DNA of 64,000 bases, taken from Photobacterium iliopiscarium (GTDB taxonomy: Bacteria > Pseudomonadota > Gammaproteobacteria > Enterobacterales > Vibrionaceae). The DNA lies in the NCBI RefSeq assembly GCF_003026395.1, contig NZ_PYOO01000007.1:113387-177386 (forward strand). Reading direction: 5' to 3'. Below, piece after piece: positions 10,284 to 19,596 of the stretch; position 1 is the stretch's first letter; the number at the start of each line of letters is the position of its first letter. The notes under the pieces were generated by a model. That model was given only the letters and a program-made list of their open reading frames with translations. It did not search any database and was not told the DNA's origin. The translations under genes were made by a program, and so were the position numbers.

Positions 10284-13229
10284 TTACAATACAATTGCAT
10301 TGCCATTACGCTCTTTAAGTATAGTAATCGCATCATCAATCGCTACCGCAGGGCTATAATAAAAGCCTTGAATATAATGACAAGCCATCTCAGATAAAAT
10401 ATCTAATTGCGCTTGTGTTTCAACACCTTCAGCAACAACTTCGACCTTTAATTTTCGGCTAAGATCGATAACCAATGACACCAACATTTGACTCTCTTTA
10501 CTGTGTTCAATATCCACAATAAAGCTACGATCTATCTTAATAATATCTGGCTTTATATCAATAATAGCGGCTAACGACGAATAACCTGTACCAAAGTCAT
10601 CCAATGAAATCGCAATGCCTCGCGATCTAAATGCCGCAAGAATATCAATAATATTCTTACCGTCATCAAGGGCTGTTGATTCAGTAATTTCAATCATTAT
10701 GGCGCTATAAGGTAAATTATAGTTATTGATTGTTTCAAAAATATATTCTTGATTATGCTGTGAAAACTCTTTCACTGAGTGGTTAATTGAAAAGACAACA
10801 TCGGTAAAACCACTGCGATGAATACGATCTAAATCAGCACACGCTTTTTCAAATACTAGTTGACCTAACATGCCAATTAAACCGTAGCGTTCAGCAATAG
10901 GAATAAAGATCCCCGGAGAGATGAAACCCTCTTGATCATCATACCAACGCGCTAATGCTTCAAATTTACAGACGTTCCCTGTTTTATTATCCACAATAGG
11001 TTGATAATGAACGACTATTTGTTGAGCACTGATAGCCTGTTTTAACTTATCGCGTAATTTTAATTTACGGATATATTCATGTTGTAATTGTTGGTCATAA
11101 ACACAAATACCATTACGACCTAACCACTTTTGTTCATACATGGCATAGTCAGCATTTTTGAGCAAAGCTTGGTGTGTGGTACCACTTTCGGGATATGATG
11201 AGATACCGATACTAATGGTTAGATTTATATCAATATCATTACATTTAATTGGCTGTGAAATAATATCCACTAATTGATTAGCAATATGCAGAGCATAATT
11301 AACATTTTGCCCTTTGATTAACACCGCATATTCATCACCACCATAACGACAAATAACACTGTGCTCACACACTGTTGCTCTAAGAATATCAGCTACTTTT
11401 TGTAGCACTTTATCACCGAAATCATGCCCGTAAAGATCGTTAAAAATCTTAAAGTCATCAAGATCAATAAATAAAAGTGAGCATACTGATGTCGCTGAAT
11501 CATCGGTTGATACATCATTAATTTGAGCGATGTATTTTTCTACTTTTTCAATAAAACGGCGACGATTCATTAACCCCGTTAGGGTGTCATTATTTGCTAA
11601 TAGTTTTAATTTCTTTTCAGTTTGCTTTCGAGAGCTAATATCATGAAAAACACCGACATAATTAATCACATTATGATCATCTTCAATTTTATTAATCGTC
11701 ATTTCTTCAGGATAAATAATACCATCACTACGGCGATTTTTTAATTGACCTTGCCATGACCCCGTTGTTTCAAGGCTATGCCACATTTGTTCATAAAAAG
11801 CAGTATTATGACACCCTGATGCCAAAATTCGTGGATTTTCACCAACAATATCAGCATGACAATAACCTGTTACTTTTTCAAAAGCTTTATTAACTGAAAT
11901 TATATTATTATCTTTATCAGTTATCACAATACATTCAGACGTATTATCGAAAACTGTTTTAGCAAGGGTTAATTGTTGTTCCGCAATGACGGTATCTGTT
12001 ATATCAATCAAAATACCAACAACACGGTTATAATGATGACTACTGCTAGATTCTATAATATTACCTTTACAATTAAACCAACGACAAATTTTATCGTTAC
12101 TTCCTGATTGTAATCTAAATTCAACATCAATAGAGGTTGCATCACCATTTCGTAACTTGGAAAAACATTCAATAACAGCAGATCGATCATCTTTATGTAT
12201 CATGATAATCCAATCATAAACATTATTAACATTAGTTTCATTTATACCTAAAATATCCCAAAATTTAGGTGACGTTAATAATATTTGTGTTTCTAAATTA
12301 TATTCCCATATACCTTCCGTAACGGCATTATATGTCACGCTTAATTTATCAGATGCTTGATCTAATTTATTTGAAAGATAATAGAACTCGGTAATGTCTT
12401 GTACAATACCTTTGATTAAGGTTGCAATACCATTTATATCACGCAGTATATGGCAATGTTCGCGTAAGTATTTATTTTTACCTTCAGCTAAAACAATGCG
12501 ATAAATAACATTATAACTCATGTTATTGCTATCTAGCATGTCACGTCTTAGTTCAATAACGCGGGTACGATCATCAGGATGAATATATTGATTCGTCGTT
12601 GTCTTGTTAGGTGTGAAATTCTCAGCCTCACATTGAAATATTCGATAAATTTCTTTACTCCAATAAACACTACCCGTGACGATATCAACATGAAAATTAC
12701 CCAGTTGAGCTTCTCGTTGACATTCTTCCATTTCACAAAGCAATTTTTTTTGCTCTGATAGCAATGCTAAATATTGCACATCAGAACCAAGAATATCGCC
12801 AAGAACTTGACACCACTCTCCATGCTGTTCTTCAGAGAAAAAATAAGGATGTTCAAATAAGCATCCGATAACACCCACAATTTCTCGACGCCTAGAAAAT
12901 ATAGGTATGCCGAGATAATGTTGTAATAAATGAGACGTAATTATCTGATTAAATGGATATGTCTGTGGAATATTATTAGAAAAATAATAAGGCTTACCAG
13001 AAGATATCATCTTTTCACAAAGAGAGTTATTAATTAAATACGTGAATACAGTATTCGAAAAATAATCGTCAATAGAATAAGCTAAAGATGTCGCTTTATG
13101 CTGATTTTTATCAAAATAAGCAATATAACAATGGGTAGGCTGTAGCGTTTCATACACAGTATGAAGGGCTTCTTGTATAAACTCGCTACCATAACTGTTT
13201 CGTTTTAGTGCTTTTAATGTTGTAACCAT
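10284..13229 (-). CDS. GAF-PAS-PAS-PAS-GGDEF-EAL signalling protein
   Basis: 981 residues, no membrane segment. GAF domain about 10-165, a short coiled coil, PAS domains about 175-285, 295-415 and 425-545, GGDEF about 550-710 and EAL about 725-975. The cyclase motif reads RYGGDEY (GGDEY at 630-634), a conservative change, and there is no RxxD inhibitory site at the expected 621-624. The phosphodiesterase part looks complete: EALARW from Glu757, EITES, DDFGTGYSS, IKIDRSF, AEGVET and QGFYYS. The likely net activity is c-di-GMP hydrolysis in the cytoplasm under PAS/GAF control, though cyclase activity is not excluded. Single gene. Confidence 0.92.
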   Translation of the reverse strand: MVTTLKALKRNSYGSEFIQEALHTVYETLQPTHCYIAYFDKNQHKATSLAYSIDDYFSNTVFTYLINNSLCEKMISSGKPYYFSNNIPQTYPFNQIITSHLLQHYLGIPIFSRRREIVGVIGCLFEHPYFFSEEQHGEWCQVLGDILGSDVQYLALLSEQKKLLCEMEECQREAQLGNFHVDIVTGSVYWSKEIYRIFQCEAENFTPNKTTTNQYIHPDDRTRVIELRRDMLDSNNMSYNVIYRIVLAEGKNKYLREHCHILRDINGIATLIKGIVQDITEFYYLSNKLDQASDKLSVTYNAVTEGIWEYNLETQILLTSPKFWDILGINETNVNNVYDWIIMIHKDDRSAVIECFSKLRNGDATSIDVEFRLQSGSNDKICRWFNCKGNIIESSSSHHYNRVVGILIDITDTVIAEQQLTLAKTVFDNTSECIVITDKDNNIISVNKAFEKVTGYCHADIVGENPRILASGCHNTAFYEQMWHSLETTGSWQGQLKNRRSDGIIYPEEMTINKIEDDHNVINYVGVFHDISSRKQTEKKLKLLANNDTLTGLMNRRRFIEKVEKYIAQINDVSTDDSATSVCSLLFIDLDDFKIFNDLYGHDFGDKVLQKVADILRATVCEHSVICRYGGDEYAVLIKGQNVNYALHIANQLVDIISQPIKCNDIDINLTISIGISSYPESGTTHQALLKNADYAMYEQKWLGRNGICVYDQQLQHEYIRKLKLRDKLKQAISAQQIVVHYQPIVDNKTGNVCKFEALARWYDDQEGFISPGIFIPIAERYGLIGMLGQLVFEKACADLDRIHRSGFTDVVFSINHSVKEFSQHNQEYIFETINNYNLPYSAIMIEITESTALDDGKNIIDILAAFRSRGIAISLDDFGTGYSSLAAIIDIKPDIIKIDRSFIVDIEHSKESQMLVSLVIDLSRKLKVEVVAEGVETQAQLDILSEMACHYIQGFYYSPAVAIDDAITILKERNGNAIVL

Positions 13230-13411
13230 AAATAATCAGTAGCCTAAGCAATATATCTTGAAAAATAATTATTTTTAATACTATATAAATAATCACTTAC
13301 CAATATACCGTATGTTGTCGCATAATTAAAGAACGTCAGTATTAATAATAAGGTTTATTTAATATCTTTCAGATTAATATCACTTTATCGCTAAAAAATA
13401 ATGATATAATA

Positions 13412-14638
13412 TCAAATAGAATTTATATTATTACGGGGCAACCATAATGAAATTATTGTTGTCACCATAATGAAAACAAATGCTATCCATAAGCACATAG
13501 ACAAACCATATAATTGATATATCGCACCAGATAACAACGTACCAATTAAACGCCCCATTGCATTTGCCATATAATAAAATCCCACATCTAAACTTACACC
13601 ATCATCTTTGGCATAACTTACTATTAAATAAGAATGTAATGAGGAATTAATTGCAAAAATAGCACCAAAAATCATTAATCCAATAACAATAATTAATTGT
13701 GGATACCAATTAAATTGTAATGCTAATGCAATTACTCCCGTTACAGCAGCAAGTATCATTGCCCATACGAACGCAACTCGACCATCAGGTACTATGCCTT
13801 TTGTTTTACCCGTAATTTTAGGTGCGATACTTTGAACAAAGCCATAACCAATCACCCAAACAGCCAAAAAGCCACCAACCAGCAAGTAATCCCATCCAAA
13901 AACTTGCCCTAAATAGAGCGGTAATGCAATCACAAACCAGACATTACGAGCACCAAAAAGAAACATTCTTGCGGCGGAAAGTATATTTACACTTCTACTT
14001 TTTGAGAAAATCTGACTAAATTTCACCTTGTTTTTTGCTTTACCTAAATCTTTATCAAGTAACAACAAACTAAATATAAATACGACGGCAAGCACACCAG
14101 CCATCGCAATAACTGCACCTTGAAAACCAATCAATGCCAGTAATGCCCCTCCTAAGAAAAAGCCGACACCTTTAAGCGCATTTTTTGAACCAGTAAGTAA
14201 TGCTATCCATTTATATAATGCACCTTGCTGATCATTTGGGACGAGTGTTTTAATCGCACTTTTAGCACTCATCTTATTTAAGTCTTTAGCAATACCTGAT
14301 AACGCTTGGGCAAACATTACCCATATAACAGTAAGATTTGCGGAAGGTACAGCCAACATTAATAATGCAACAACCTGCATAAATAAACCAATATTCATGG
14401 TCTTATTTAAACCCAACTGCGCACCAAGCCAGCCACCAATTAAATTGGTTACAACACCAAAAAATTCATAAAATAAAAATAATGAGGCAATCTCTAACGG
14501 GCTATAACCCAGTTGATGGAAATGTAAAACCACCAACATGCGTAATGCGCCATCCGTTAGAGTGAAATTCCAATAATTAAATGTCACCAACATATATTGA
14601 CGTACATCATTGGGTAACTGGCTCAGCTTTGCTAACAT
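13412..14638 (-). CDS. arsJ: Organoarsenical efflux MFS transporter ArsJ
   Basis: 408 residues from the ATG after TTAGAGAGTATTTTT; an earlier ATG at 14692 would overlap the GAPDH gene and lacks a ribosome site. About twelve membrane segments. The N-terminal segment YWNFTLTDGALRMLVVLHFH and the following FLFYEFFGVVTNLIGGWLG are hallmarks of ArsJ, the exporter of 1-arseno-3-phosphoglycerate. It follows the GAPDH gene by 43 bases in the same direction, so the pair is probably cotranscribed: GAPDH makes the arsenylated glycolytic product and ArsJ removes it, giving arsenate resistance without reduction. Confidence 0.93.
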   Translation of the reverse strand: MLAKLSQLPNDVRQYMLVTFNYWNFTLTDGALRMLVVLHFHQLGYSPLEIASLFLFYEFFGVVTNLIGGWLGAQLGLNKTMNIGLFMQVVALLMLAVPSANLTVIWVMFAQALSGIAKDLNKMSAKSAIKTLVPNDQQGALYKWIALLTGSKNALKGVGFFLGGALLALIGFQGAVIAMAGVLAVVFIFSLLLLDKDLGKAKNKVKFSQIFSKSRSVNILSAARMFLFGARNVWFVIALPLYLGQVFGWDYLLVGGFLAVWVIGYGFVQSIAPKITGKTKGIVPDGRVAFVWAMILAAVTGVIALALQFNWYPQLIIVIGLMIFGAIFAINSSLHSYLIVSYAKDDGVSLDVGFYYMANAMGRLIGTLLSGAIYQLYGLSMCLWIAFVFIMVTTIISLWLPRNNINSI

Positions 14639-14681
14639 AAAAATACTCTCTAACTTATTATCACTTTTTATTGTTAGCTGA

Positions 14682-15680
14682 TTAACAACCAACTTTACGA
14701 ATTAATTCTGCTGTCCGTGTCGCATAACCCATTTCATTGTCATACCATGCATAAATTTTCACCATCCGTTGATTTACAACCATCGTTGATAAGGCATCAA
14801 TAATAGTAGATCGTTGATCGCCACGGTAATCAACCGACACTAAAGGCCGAGCTTCAAAACCTAAAATACCTCTCAAGTCAGTTTCTGATGCCGTTTTTAA
14901 AAGTTGATTAACTTCATCAATAGAAGTATCGCGCTCAACATCAAAAATAATATCCGTCAATGATGCGTTTGCAAGGGGTACACGCACCGCATGACCATCG
15001 ATTTTTCCTGCTAACTCAGGAAAGATTTCAACAATGGCTTTTGCTGAACCAGTTGTTGTTGGGATTAAACTCATTCCACACGCACGCGCTCGACGCAAGT
15101 CTTTATGCGGGGCATCTAAAATAGTTTGTGTATTGGTTAAATTATGAATGGTGGTAAATGAAGCTTGTTTAATACCAAGTTGTTCATGAATCACTTTAAC
15201 GACGGGGGCAATACAATTAGTGGTACAAGATGCGGCAGTAACAATACGGTGTTTCTTTGCATCAAATAAATGATCGTTAACCCCAACCACAATATTCAAT
15301 ACTCCCTCAGCTTTTACGGGTGCAGAAACGACCACCCGCTTTACCCCTTGCTGTAAATATTGATTAAGGTACAACGTATCGCGGTGAACACCTGTGGCTT
15401 CTAATACAACATCACAACCAGACCAATCAACATCCGCGATCTGTTGCTGCTGAGAGTAACGAATTGCTTTGCCATTAATTATCATTTGATCATTTCCAAC
15501 GGTGACGCCATGCCCCCAACGTCCTTGAATCGAATCAAATTCAAGTAAGTGGGACAAAGCAGTAACATCACCGGCAACATCGTTAATTAATACAAATTCA
15601 ATCTCAGGCCAATCAAATGCAGCACGTAATACTAAGCGGCCAATACGACCGAATCCATTGATCCCTACTTTAATAGCCAT
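14682..15680 (-). CDS. ArsJ-associated glyceraldehyde-3-phosphate dehydrogenase
   Basis: 332 residues. N-terminal NAD-binding motif [10 protein letters not shown], catalytic Cys152 in ASCTTN and the partner His179 in TIHNLTN, then the NEMGYATR signature near the C-terminus. Adjacent arsJ identifies it as the dedicated GAPDH that uses arsenate in place of phosphate to form 1-arseno-3-phosphoglycerate. The start has a good site, GAGGAAGAATA. Upstream lies an inverted repeat shared with the ArsC-ArsR gene promoter, suggesting arsenic control. A terminator separates it from the phosphatase gene, so it has its own promoter. Confidence 0.93.
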   Translation of the reverse strand: MAIKVGINGFGRIGRLVLRAAFDWPEIEFVLINDVAGDVTALSHLLEFDSIQGRWGHGVTVGNDQMIINGKAIRYSQQQQIADVDWSGCDVVLEATGVHRDTLYLNQYLQQGVKRVVVSAPVKAEGVLNIVVGVNDHLFDAKKHRIVTAASCTTNCIAPVVKVIHEQLGIKQASFTTIHNLTNTQTILDAPHKDLRRARACGMSLIPTTTGSAKAIVEIFPELAGKIDGHAVRVPLANASLTDIIFDVERDTSIDEVNQLLKTASETDLRGILGFEARPLVSVDYRGDQRSTIIDALSTMVVNQRMVKIYAWYDNEMGYATRTAELIRKVGC

Positions 15681-15707
15681 TATTCTTCCTCACCTTGTTA
15701 ATAACAA

Positions 15708-15727
15708 ACATATGAATATCCATATAT
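15708..15727 (-). promoter_or_regulatory. Putative ArsR-type operator of the GAPDH-arsJ unit
   Basis: Inverted repeat ACATATG-AATATC-CATATAT (core ATATG-N6-CATAT) in the GAPDH promoter, 28 bases before its ATG. The same core with one mismatch occurs at 17219-17238 in front of the ArsC-ArsR fusion gene. Binding by the fusion protein is an inference. Confidence 0.6.
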
Positions 15728-15805
15728 GTGGAAAAACAAATATATCAGCCGTAAGAAAATAAATAAACCTTTTTTGCCTAAAATACGTTCAACAACCTCC
15801 AATAA

Positions 15806-15832
15806 CAAAAAACCCCGCATCTGCGAGGTTTC
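15806..15832 (-). terminator. Terminator of the ArsC-ArsR/phosphatase unit
   Basis: On the reverse strand AAACCTCGCA pairs with TGCGGGGTTT (one G-T pair) and leads into TTTTTTG, directly after the phosphatase stop. Confidence 0.85.
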
Positions 15833-15856
15833 GTAATAAATTATTATTGATAGCAA

Positions 15857-16378
15857 TTAGTGCTTAGCGTCATCATTCCACTGCTTTATATACTCAATGT
15901 GTGATTGGCGAGTAAAAGCACTTGGTCGTTGCGCCTGAATAGAGGCTATTGTTGTATCAAAAGGCATACCACGAGCCAGTAAAAGACGAGCAGCAAGTAG
16001 ACCAGTACGGCCAGAGCCACCTTTACAATGTGCGACTACAAATTCACCATTATTAAGTGCTATTTGTGCTGCATCATTCGCACGTTTCCATTTTTCTTCA
16101 AAGTGAGCAGTTGGCGCACAATCATCTTCAATAGGAACATGAAACCATTGTATACCCAATAATTTACACGCTTCTGCTAATAATTGAACGCCTTGATCAG
16201 GCAATTCATTTTCTTCTAATGCAGTTAAAACAACTGTTGCCCCCGCCGCTTTTAACTGACGTAAACTCGCGATCGTATTAACCCCTTTAGTCCCAGGACA
16301 TGGTGTTAATAATAAACCACCGTTTAAAGAGGCTCCTTCATTTAACGGTAATGTCCATACGGGATGTTGATTATCCAT
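15857..16378 (-). CDS. Dual-specificity/tyrosine-type phosphatase in the arsenic cluster
   Basis: 173 residues. The P-loop HCKGGSGRTG carries the CX5R signature with nucleophile Cys118 and Arg124; Asp85/Asp86 in VPIEDDCAPT are candidates for the general acid. No signal peptide. It starts 30 bases after the ArsC-ArsR fusion gene, preceded by AGGAG, and shares its terminator, so the two are an operon next to GAPDH-arsJ. The physiological substrate is unknown. A role on an arsenylated metabolite, on phosphoglycerate species or on the fusion regulator would each fit the context, but none is shown by the sequence. Confidence 0.82.
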   Translation of the reverse strand: MDNQHPVWTLPLNEGASLNGGLLLTPCPGTKGVNTIASLRQLKAAGATVVLTALEENELPDQGVQLLAEACKLLGIQWFHVPIEDDCAPTAHFEEKWKRANDAAQIALNNGEFVVAHCKGGSGRTGLLAARLLLARGMPFDTTIASIQAQRPSAFTRQSHIEYIKQWNDDAKH

Positions 16379-16408
16379 AAAAGTAACAACTCCTAGCGTG
16401 TTATAGCA

Positions 16409-17182
16409 TTAATAAATTAATGCTGGTTTCTTCCTGTTTTTTATTGCACTTAAACGTATTTTTTCTTGATTTATCAATGCCGGTTGGCCATTTCTCACTG
16501 TATCAAACGTATGCCGAATCCATACAGGTAAATCACAAGGAAAATGATAAAAGATCCATACACCTTCACGCTGGTCTTGTAATACACCACTGTCTCGTAA
16601 CAATGCTAAATGACGAGAAACTTTAGGCTGACTAACCTGCAATGCTTTGGTTAAATCCCCAACAGATAAAGCAACTTCATCATGAATCAGCATCAAAATA
16701 CGTAATCGTAATGGATCACTCATAATTTTGAATAATTCAACCGCTCCAATTGTATTAGATTGATTATCACCATTAAGCATCAAAAATAATGCGATCTTGG
16801 CTTTCAAACCATCAAATACATCGTAAAATCCCTGAGAGCCAGCTTGCGGTTTAGGGTCTTTAAAATCCCAATGTATTAATGCATCAGAATCAGGAAAAAG
16901 CGCACATTCTTTACTGGCTTTATCACACAACGTGATCACAACATCAAAATGTTGATTTTGTAAACTCGATGCTAATACACAGGTTAAATTATCGGAATTA
17001 ACATTATGATAATTAAGCACTTCATACACACGAGGATCGATAGTTTCAGGTGCCATCCCTGCGCTTATAATTTCAAAATTATCGGCGGTAGTTTCACTGT
17101 TTAGACACATATGACGCATTAATGCTTCTGCAAGTTGCGACCGTGCTGAATTTCCCGAACAAAGAAACAAAATACGTTTCAC
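16409..17182 (-). CDS. Arsenate reductase (LMW phosphatase type) fused to an ArsR-family DNA-binding domain
   Basis: 257 residues from a GTG start after AAGG. Residues 1-140 are a thioredoxin-type ArsC: P-loop LCSGNSARS with Cys8 and the redox pair Cys86 (TLCDKA) and Cys93 (KEC), so all three catalytic cysteines are present. Residues about 147-230 form a winged helix: IMSDPLRLRIL, then the recognition region VSQPKVSRHLALLRDSG. The CxC arsenite site of classical ArsR (ELCVCDL) is absent; the equivalent stretch reads ALSVGDL. The protein may therefore sense through its ArsC half or through Cys67/Cys216. It heads an operon with the phosphatase gene and has an operator-like repeat in its promoter. 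Confidence 0.9.
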   Translation of the reverse strand: MKRILFLCSGNSARSQLAEALMRHMCLNSETTADNFEIISAGMAPETIDPRVYEVLNYHNVNSDNLTCVLASSLQNQHFDVVITLCDKASKECALFPDSDALIHWDFKDPKPQAGSQGFYDVFDGLKAKIALFLMLNGDNQSNTIGAVELFKIMSDPLRLRILMLIHDEVALSVGDLTKALQVSQPKVSRHLALLRDSGVLQDQREGVWIFYHFPCDLPVWIRHTFDTVRNGQPALINQEKIRLSAIKNRKKPALIY

Positions 17183-17218
17183 AGTAAAAACCTTATGACT
17201 ATCATTAAAAACATTAGA

Positions 17219-17238
17219 ATATACGATAAGGCATATAT
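17219..17238 (-). promoter_or_regulatory. Putative operator of the ArsC-ArsR/phosphatase operon
   Basis: Inverted repeat ATATACG-ATAAGG-CATATAT, 7-bp arms with one mismatch and a 6-base spacer, as at 15708-15727. On the reverse strand it lies between a possible -35 (TTGTTA) and -10 (TATTCT), a position suited to repression. Confidence 0.6.
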
Positions 17239-17289
17239 AACAAGCTCAAATAATTACGCTTACATAACTACGATAGTTATCATTATCTA

Positions 17290-17898
17290 TTAGCGAGCAA
17301 TATCAAGTTGATTTCCACTGACACCATTGGTTCGAAACCAACCCGCAATACTAAATCGTTGTTGTGTTGCAGGAAGCACTTCATGAGGAAACAGTTCAGA
17401 TAAAAATACGACTAGTCTACCCGCATTTGGATCCAACGTTGCCAATTCATTATCATCAAGATCATACATCTTCAGACGACCACCATGCTCAGGTTGCCAA
17501 TCTTCATTTAAATAAAAAACGGTCGTCAATTTGCGATTTTCTTGACCACGAAAACAATCCACATGCTTTTGATAGAAATCACCTTGTTCATATTTAGCAA
17601 AATGTGATTCATATTCAAATAAACCCAAGAATAAATGACGATTTACTTCAAGGCGAACGTCGTTCATTCGCTGTAGAAAATCGCTCACTGGCGGCCCCAT
17701 ATCAGATTGTAGCCACTGAATCTTATCGCTTCGAATTGCTTTTTTAGTCATATATTCATCATTACGACCAATGCCAGCTTGACTCCAATCTGTTGGAATA
17801 CATGCTTTCAATTCACTGACTTCATGTGGCGTTAAAAAATCATCCCAGACAAACCACCCTTGGGTAAATAAAGCATCAACCAGTTTATCGCTATTCAT
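17290..17898 (-). CDS. 2-oxoglutarate/Fe(II)-dependent oxygenase, prolyl 4-hydroxylase type
   Basis: 202 residues from the ATG with GGA eight bases upstream; an alternative ATG lies two codons earlier. The double-stranded beta-helix core has the iron ligands His112 and Asp114 (KHVDCF), His172 (LFPHEVLP) and the 2-oxoglutarate Arg181 (QRFSIAGWFR). Such proteins hydroxylate amino acid side chains in proteins or small molecules. It ends 107 bases before the ArsC-ArsR operon and points the same way, but the operator between them suggests separate promoters. Substrate and any arsenic link are unknown. Confidence 0.85.
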   Translation of the reverse strand: MNSDKLVDALFTQGWFVWDDFLTPHEVSELKACIPTDWSQAGIGRNDEYMTKKAIRSDKIQWLQSDMGPPVSDFLQRMNDVRLEVNRHLFLGLFEYESHFAKYEQGDFYQKHVDCFRGQENRKLTTVFYLNEDWQPEHGGRLKMYDLDDNELATLDPNAGRLVVFLSELFPHEVLPATQQRFSIAGWFRTNGVSGNQLDIAR

Positions 17899-18163
17899 AA
17901 TCATTCCAATCTAAAAGAAGAAAAAAACGTTATAAAGGCAGACATACTTTACGACAAATCGCAAAAATCATCATAACTATGAAATTTTCTGCTTAAACAG
18001 CCCCTAATCATAGGAAATATTAGATTCAGTGATTGATTAATCCTCAAAAATAGTAACTAATACATTATAGGTATAATATTTATTAGACACTCATCACGTA
18101 TTCAGCATCTAATATTGGTAAAAAGATTAATTCACTGAACTAGATTTATAGGAAACTATTATT

Positions 18164-19021
18164 ATGAGCGATAAAAATCGCGGATTATTATTGGCTTTTA
18201 TTGGCATAATGATATTAAGCTTTGATAGTTTATTCGTTAAACTATCTAATTCTACTGCATGGAATGTCCTTTTTTGGCGTGGTGCATTTCAATGCATTGC
18301 GTTAGTGATTTTTCAATTACTTTATAATCGAAAGAAATTTACAGCTGAAATATCTCATCCATCATTACCATCACTCGGACTAGGGGTTATTTTTGCCGCC
18401 TCTACCATTTGCTTTATTGAGTCATTACATTATACCCAAGTTGCAAGTACGCTAGTTATCATCAATACCGCCCCTTTCTTTACCGCAATTTTAGGTTTTC
18501 TAATATTAAAAGAAAAATTGAAGTGGCCGACACTATTGGCTATTGGTGTTGCAACCAGTGGCATTTGGATTATCTTTGCGTTTGCGCCAGCTGGCGGTCA
18601 GTGGGTAGGCAATGTATTAGCATTGGTTACGGCATTAGCCACTGCTATCTATCTCGTTGCTATGCGTAAAACGAAAGGGGAACAAGCGGCTAATATTCTT
18701 ATTGTCGCTGGCTTTATGATTGCCGTATTTGCTTATATTAAAGGTGCTCAACCCTTTTCGTTATCCCATCTCCAAATGTTATATTTATTGGTTTTAGGTG
18801 GTATTGTTGTACCCGGCTCTTATCTATGTATTTCAAAATCTGCTGCTTATATTCCAGCCGCTCAAACAAGCTTAATTTTACTAATGGAGATTTTATTAGG
18901 TCCACTATACGTATTTTTAGTGATTGGCGAACAACCATCAATAAACGATATTTTAGGCGGAGCTATAATATTAATTACATTAGGGCTTTATACTGTGTGG
19001 GATCTTAAACAATCTGCGTAA
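18164..19021 (+). CDS. EamA-type (DMT superfamily) transporter
   Basis: 285 residues with ten predicted membrane segments in two EamA repeats; the repeat boundaries contain LILKEKLKWPTLLAIGVATSG and the late segment with ISKSAAYIPAAQTSL. These are inner-membrane drug/metabolite exporters. It diverges from the 2OG oxygenase gene over a 265-base intergenic region. Ribosome site AGGAAACT. No substrate can be assigned. Confidence 0.88.
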   Translation: MSDKNRGLLLAFIGIMILSFDSLFVKLSNSTAWNVLFWRGAFQCIALVIFQLLYNRKKFTAEISHPSLPSLGLGVIFAASTICFIESLHYTQVASTLVIINTAPFFTAILGFLILKEKLKWPTLLAIGVATSGIWIIFAFAPAGGQWVGNVLALVTALATAIYLVAMRKTKGEQAANILIVAGFMIAVFAYIKGAQPFSLSHLQMLYLLVLGGIVVPGSYLCISKSAAYIPAAQTSLILLMEILLGPLYVFLVIGEQPSINDILGGAIILITLGLYTVWDLKQSA

Positions 19022-19044
19022 TATATAATACCTAATAAAATTAC

Positions 19045-19067
19045 CGCCGTTCGTATTTACAACGGCG
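19045..19067. terminator. Shared hairpin between convergent genes
   Basis: Perfect 7-bp stem CGCCGTT / AACGGCG with a 9-base loop, between the convergent DMT and methyltransferase genes. T-rich sequence on either side is modest, so a bidirectional terminator is probable but not certain. Confidence 0.6.
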
Positions 19068-19083
19068 ATAATCTATTAAAAAT

Positions 19084-19596
19084 TTATTTAGTGCTTACAC
19101 GTAAGTTATTTTTATTATCACGATTTTGACGAATATGTTCATCACTCTGGATAATATTTTCTTGTTTAGCAAGACGATCATATAAAACAACATTAACGGA
19201 TGCTGCTAAGTTCATACAACCAACCGTGGGTACATAAACAACATGGTCGGCTCTGTCTGCTACATCTTGTGAAATGGAACCATCTTCAGGACCAAAAATA
19301 TAAATCGCTTTGTCTGGATGCTGAAAATGAGGCAATAATGTTGCTCCCTCAGCAAAATCAACACAAACAATCTTCATATCTTTCGGCAAATTATCAAGCA
19401 TAGATTCAACACCAGATAATGGAATTGTCTGTGCCATTTTCTTAGTATCTGTCTGAAATTTTGCGGCTTTATCGTAACGGGTTCCCGTATAAATAACAGC
19501 ATCTGCTTTATAACAACCAGCAGCTCTGAGTACAGCACCGATATTGGTTGGACTTTTAGGATTACTTAATCCAATGATTACTGATGCATCTTTCAT
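19084..19596 (-). CDS. SpoU/TrmH-family RNA 2'-O-methyltransferase
   Basis: 170 residues, a compact SPOUT domain without an N-terminal extension. The family motifs are SNPKSPTNIGAVLRAAGCY (motif 1 with NIGAVLRAA), IFGPEDGSIS (motif 2) and VPTVGCMNLAASVNVVLYD (motif 3, with the trefoil-knot SAM site). The family methylates the ribose of tRNA or rRNA; the modified position cannot be predicted. Single gene facing the DMT transporter. Confidence 0.88.
   Translation of the reverse strand: MKDASVIIGLSNPKSPTNIGAVLRAAGCYKADAVIYTGTRYDKAAKFQTDTKKMAQTIPLSGVESMLDNLPKDMKIVCVDFAEGATLLPHFQHPDKAIYIFGPEDGSISQDVADRADHVVYVPTVGCMNLAASVNVVLYDRLAKQENIIQSDEHIRQNRDNKNNLRVSTK

Noticed and set aside
15857..17182. Possibility that the phosphatase is a second arsenate reductase
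   Set aside because: Its HCKGGSGRTG P-loop is of the dual-specificity/tyrosine phosphatase type and it lacks the ArsC redox cysteine pair.
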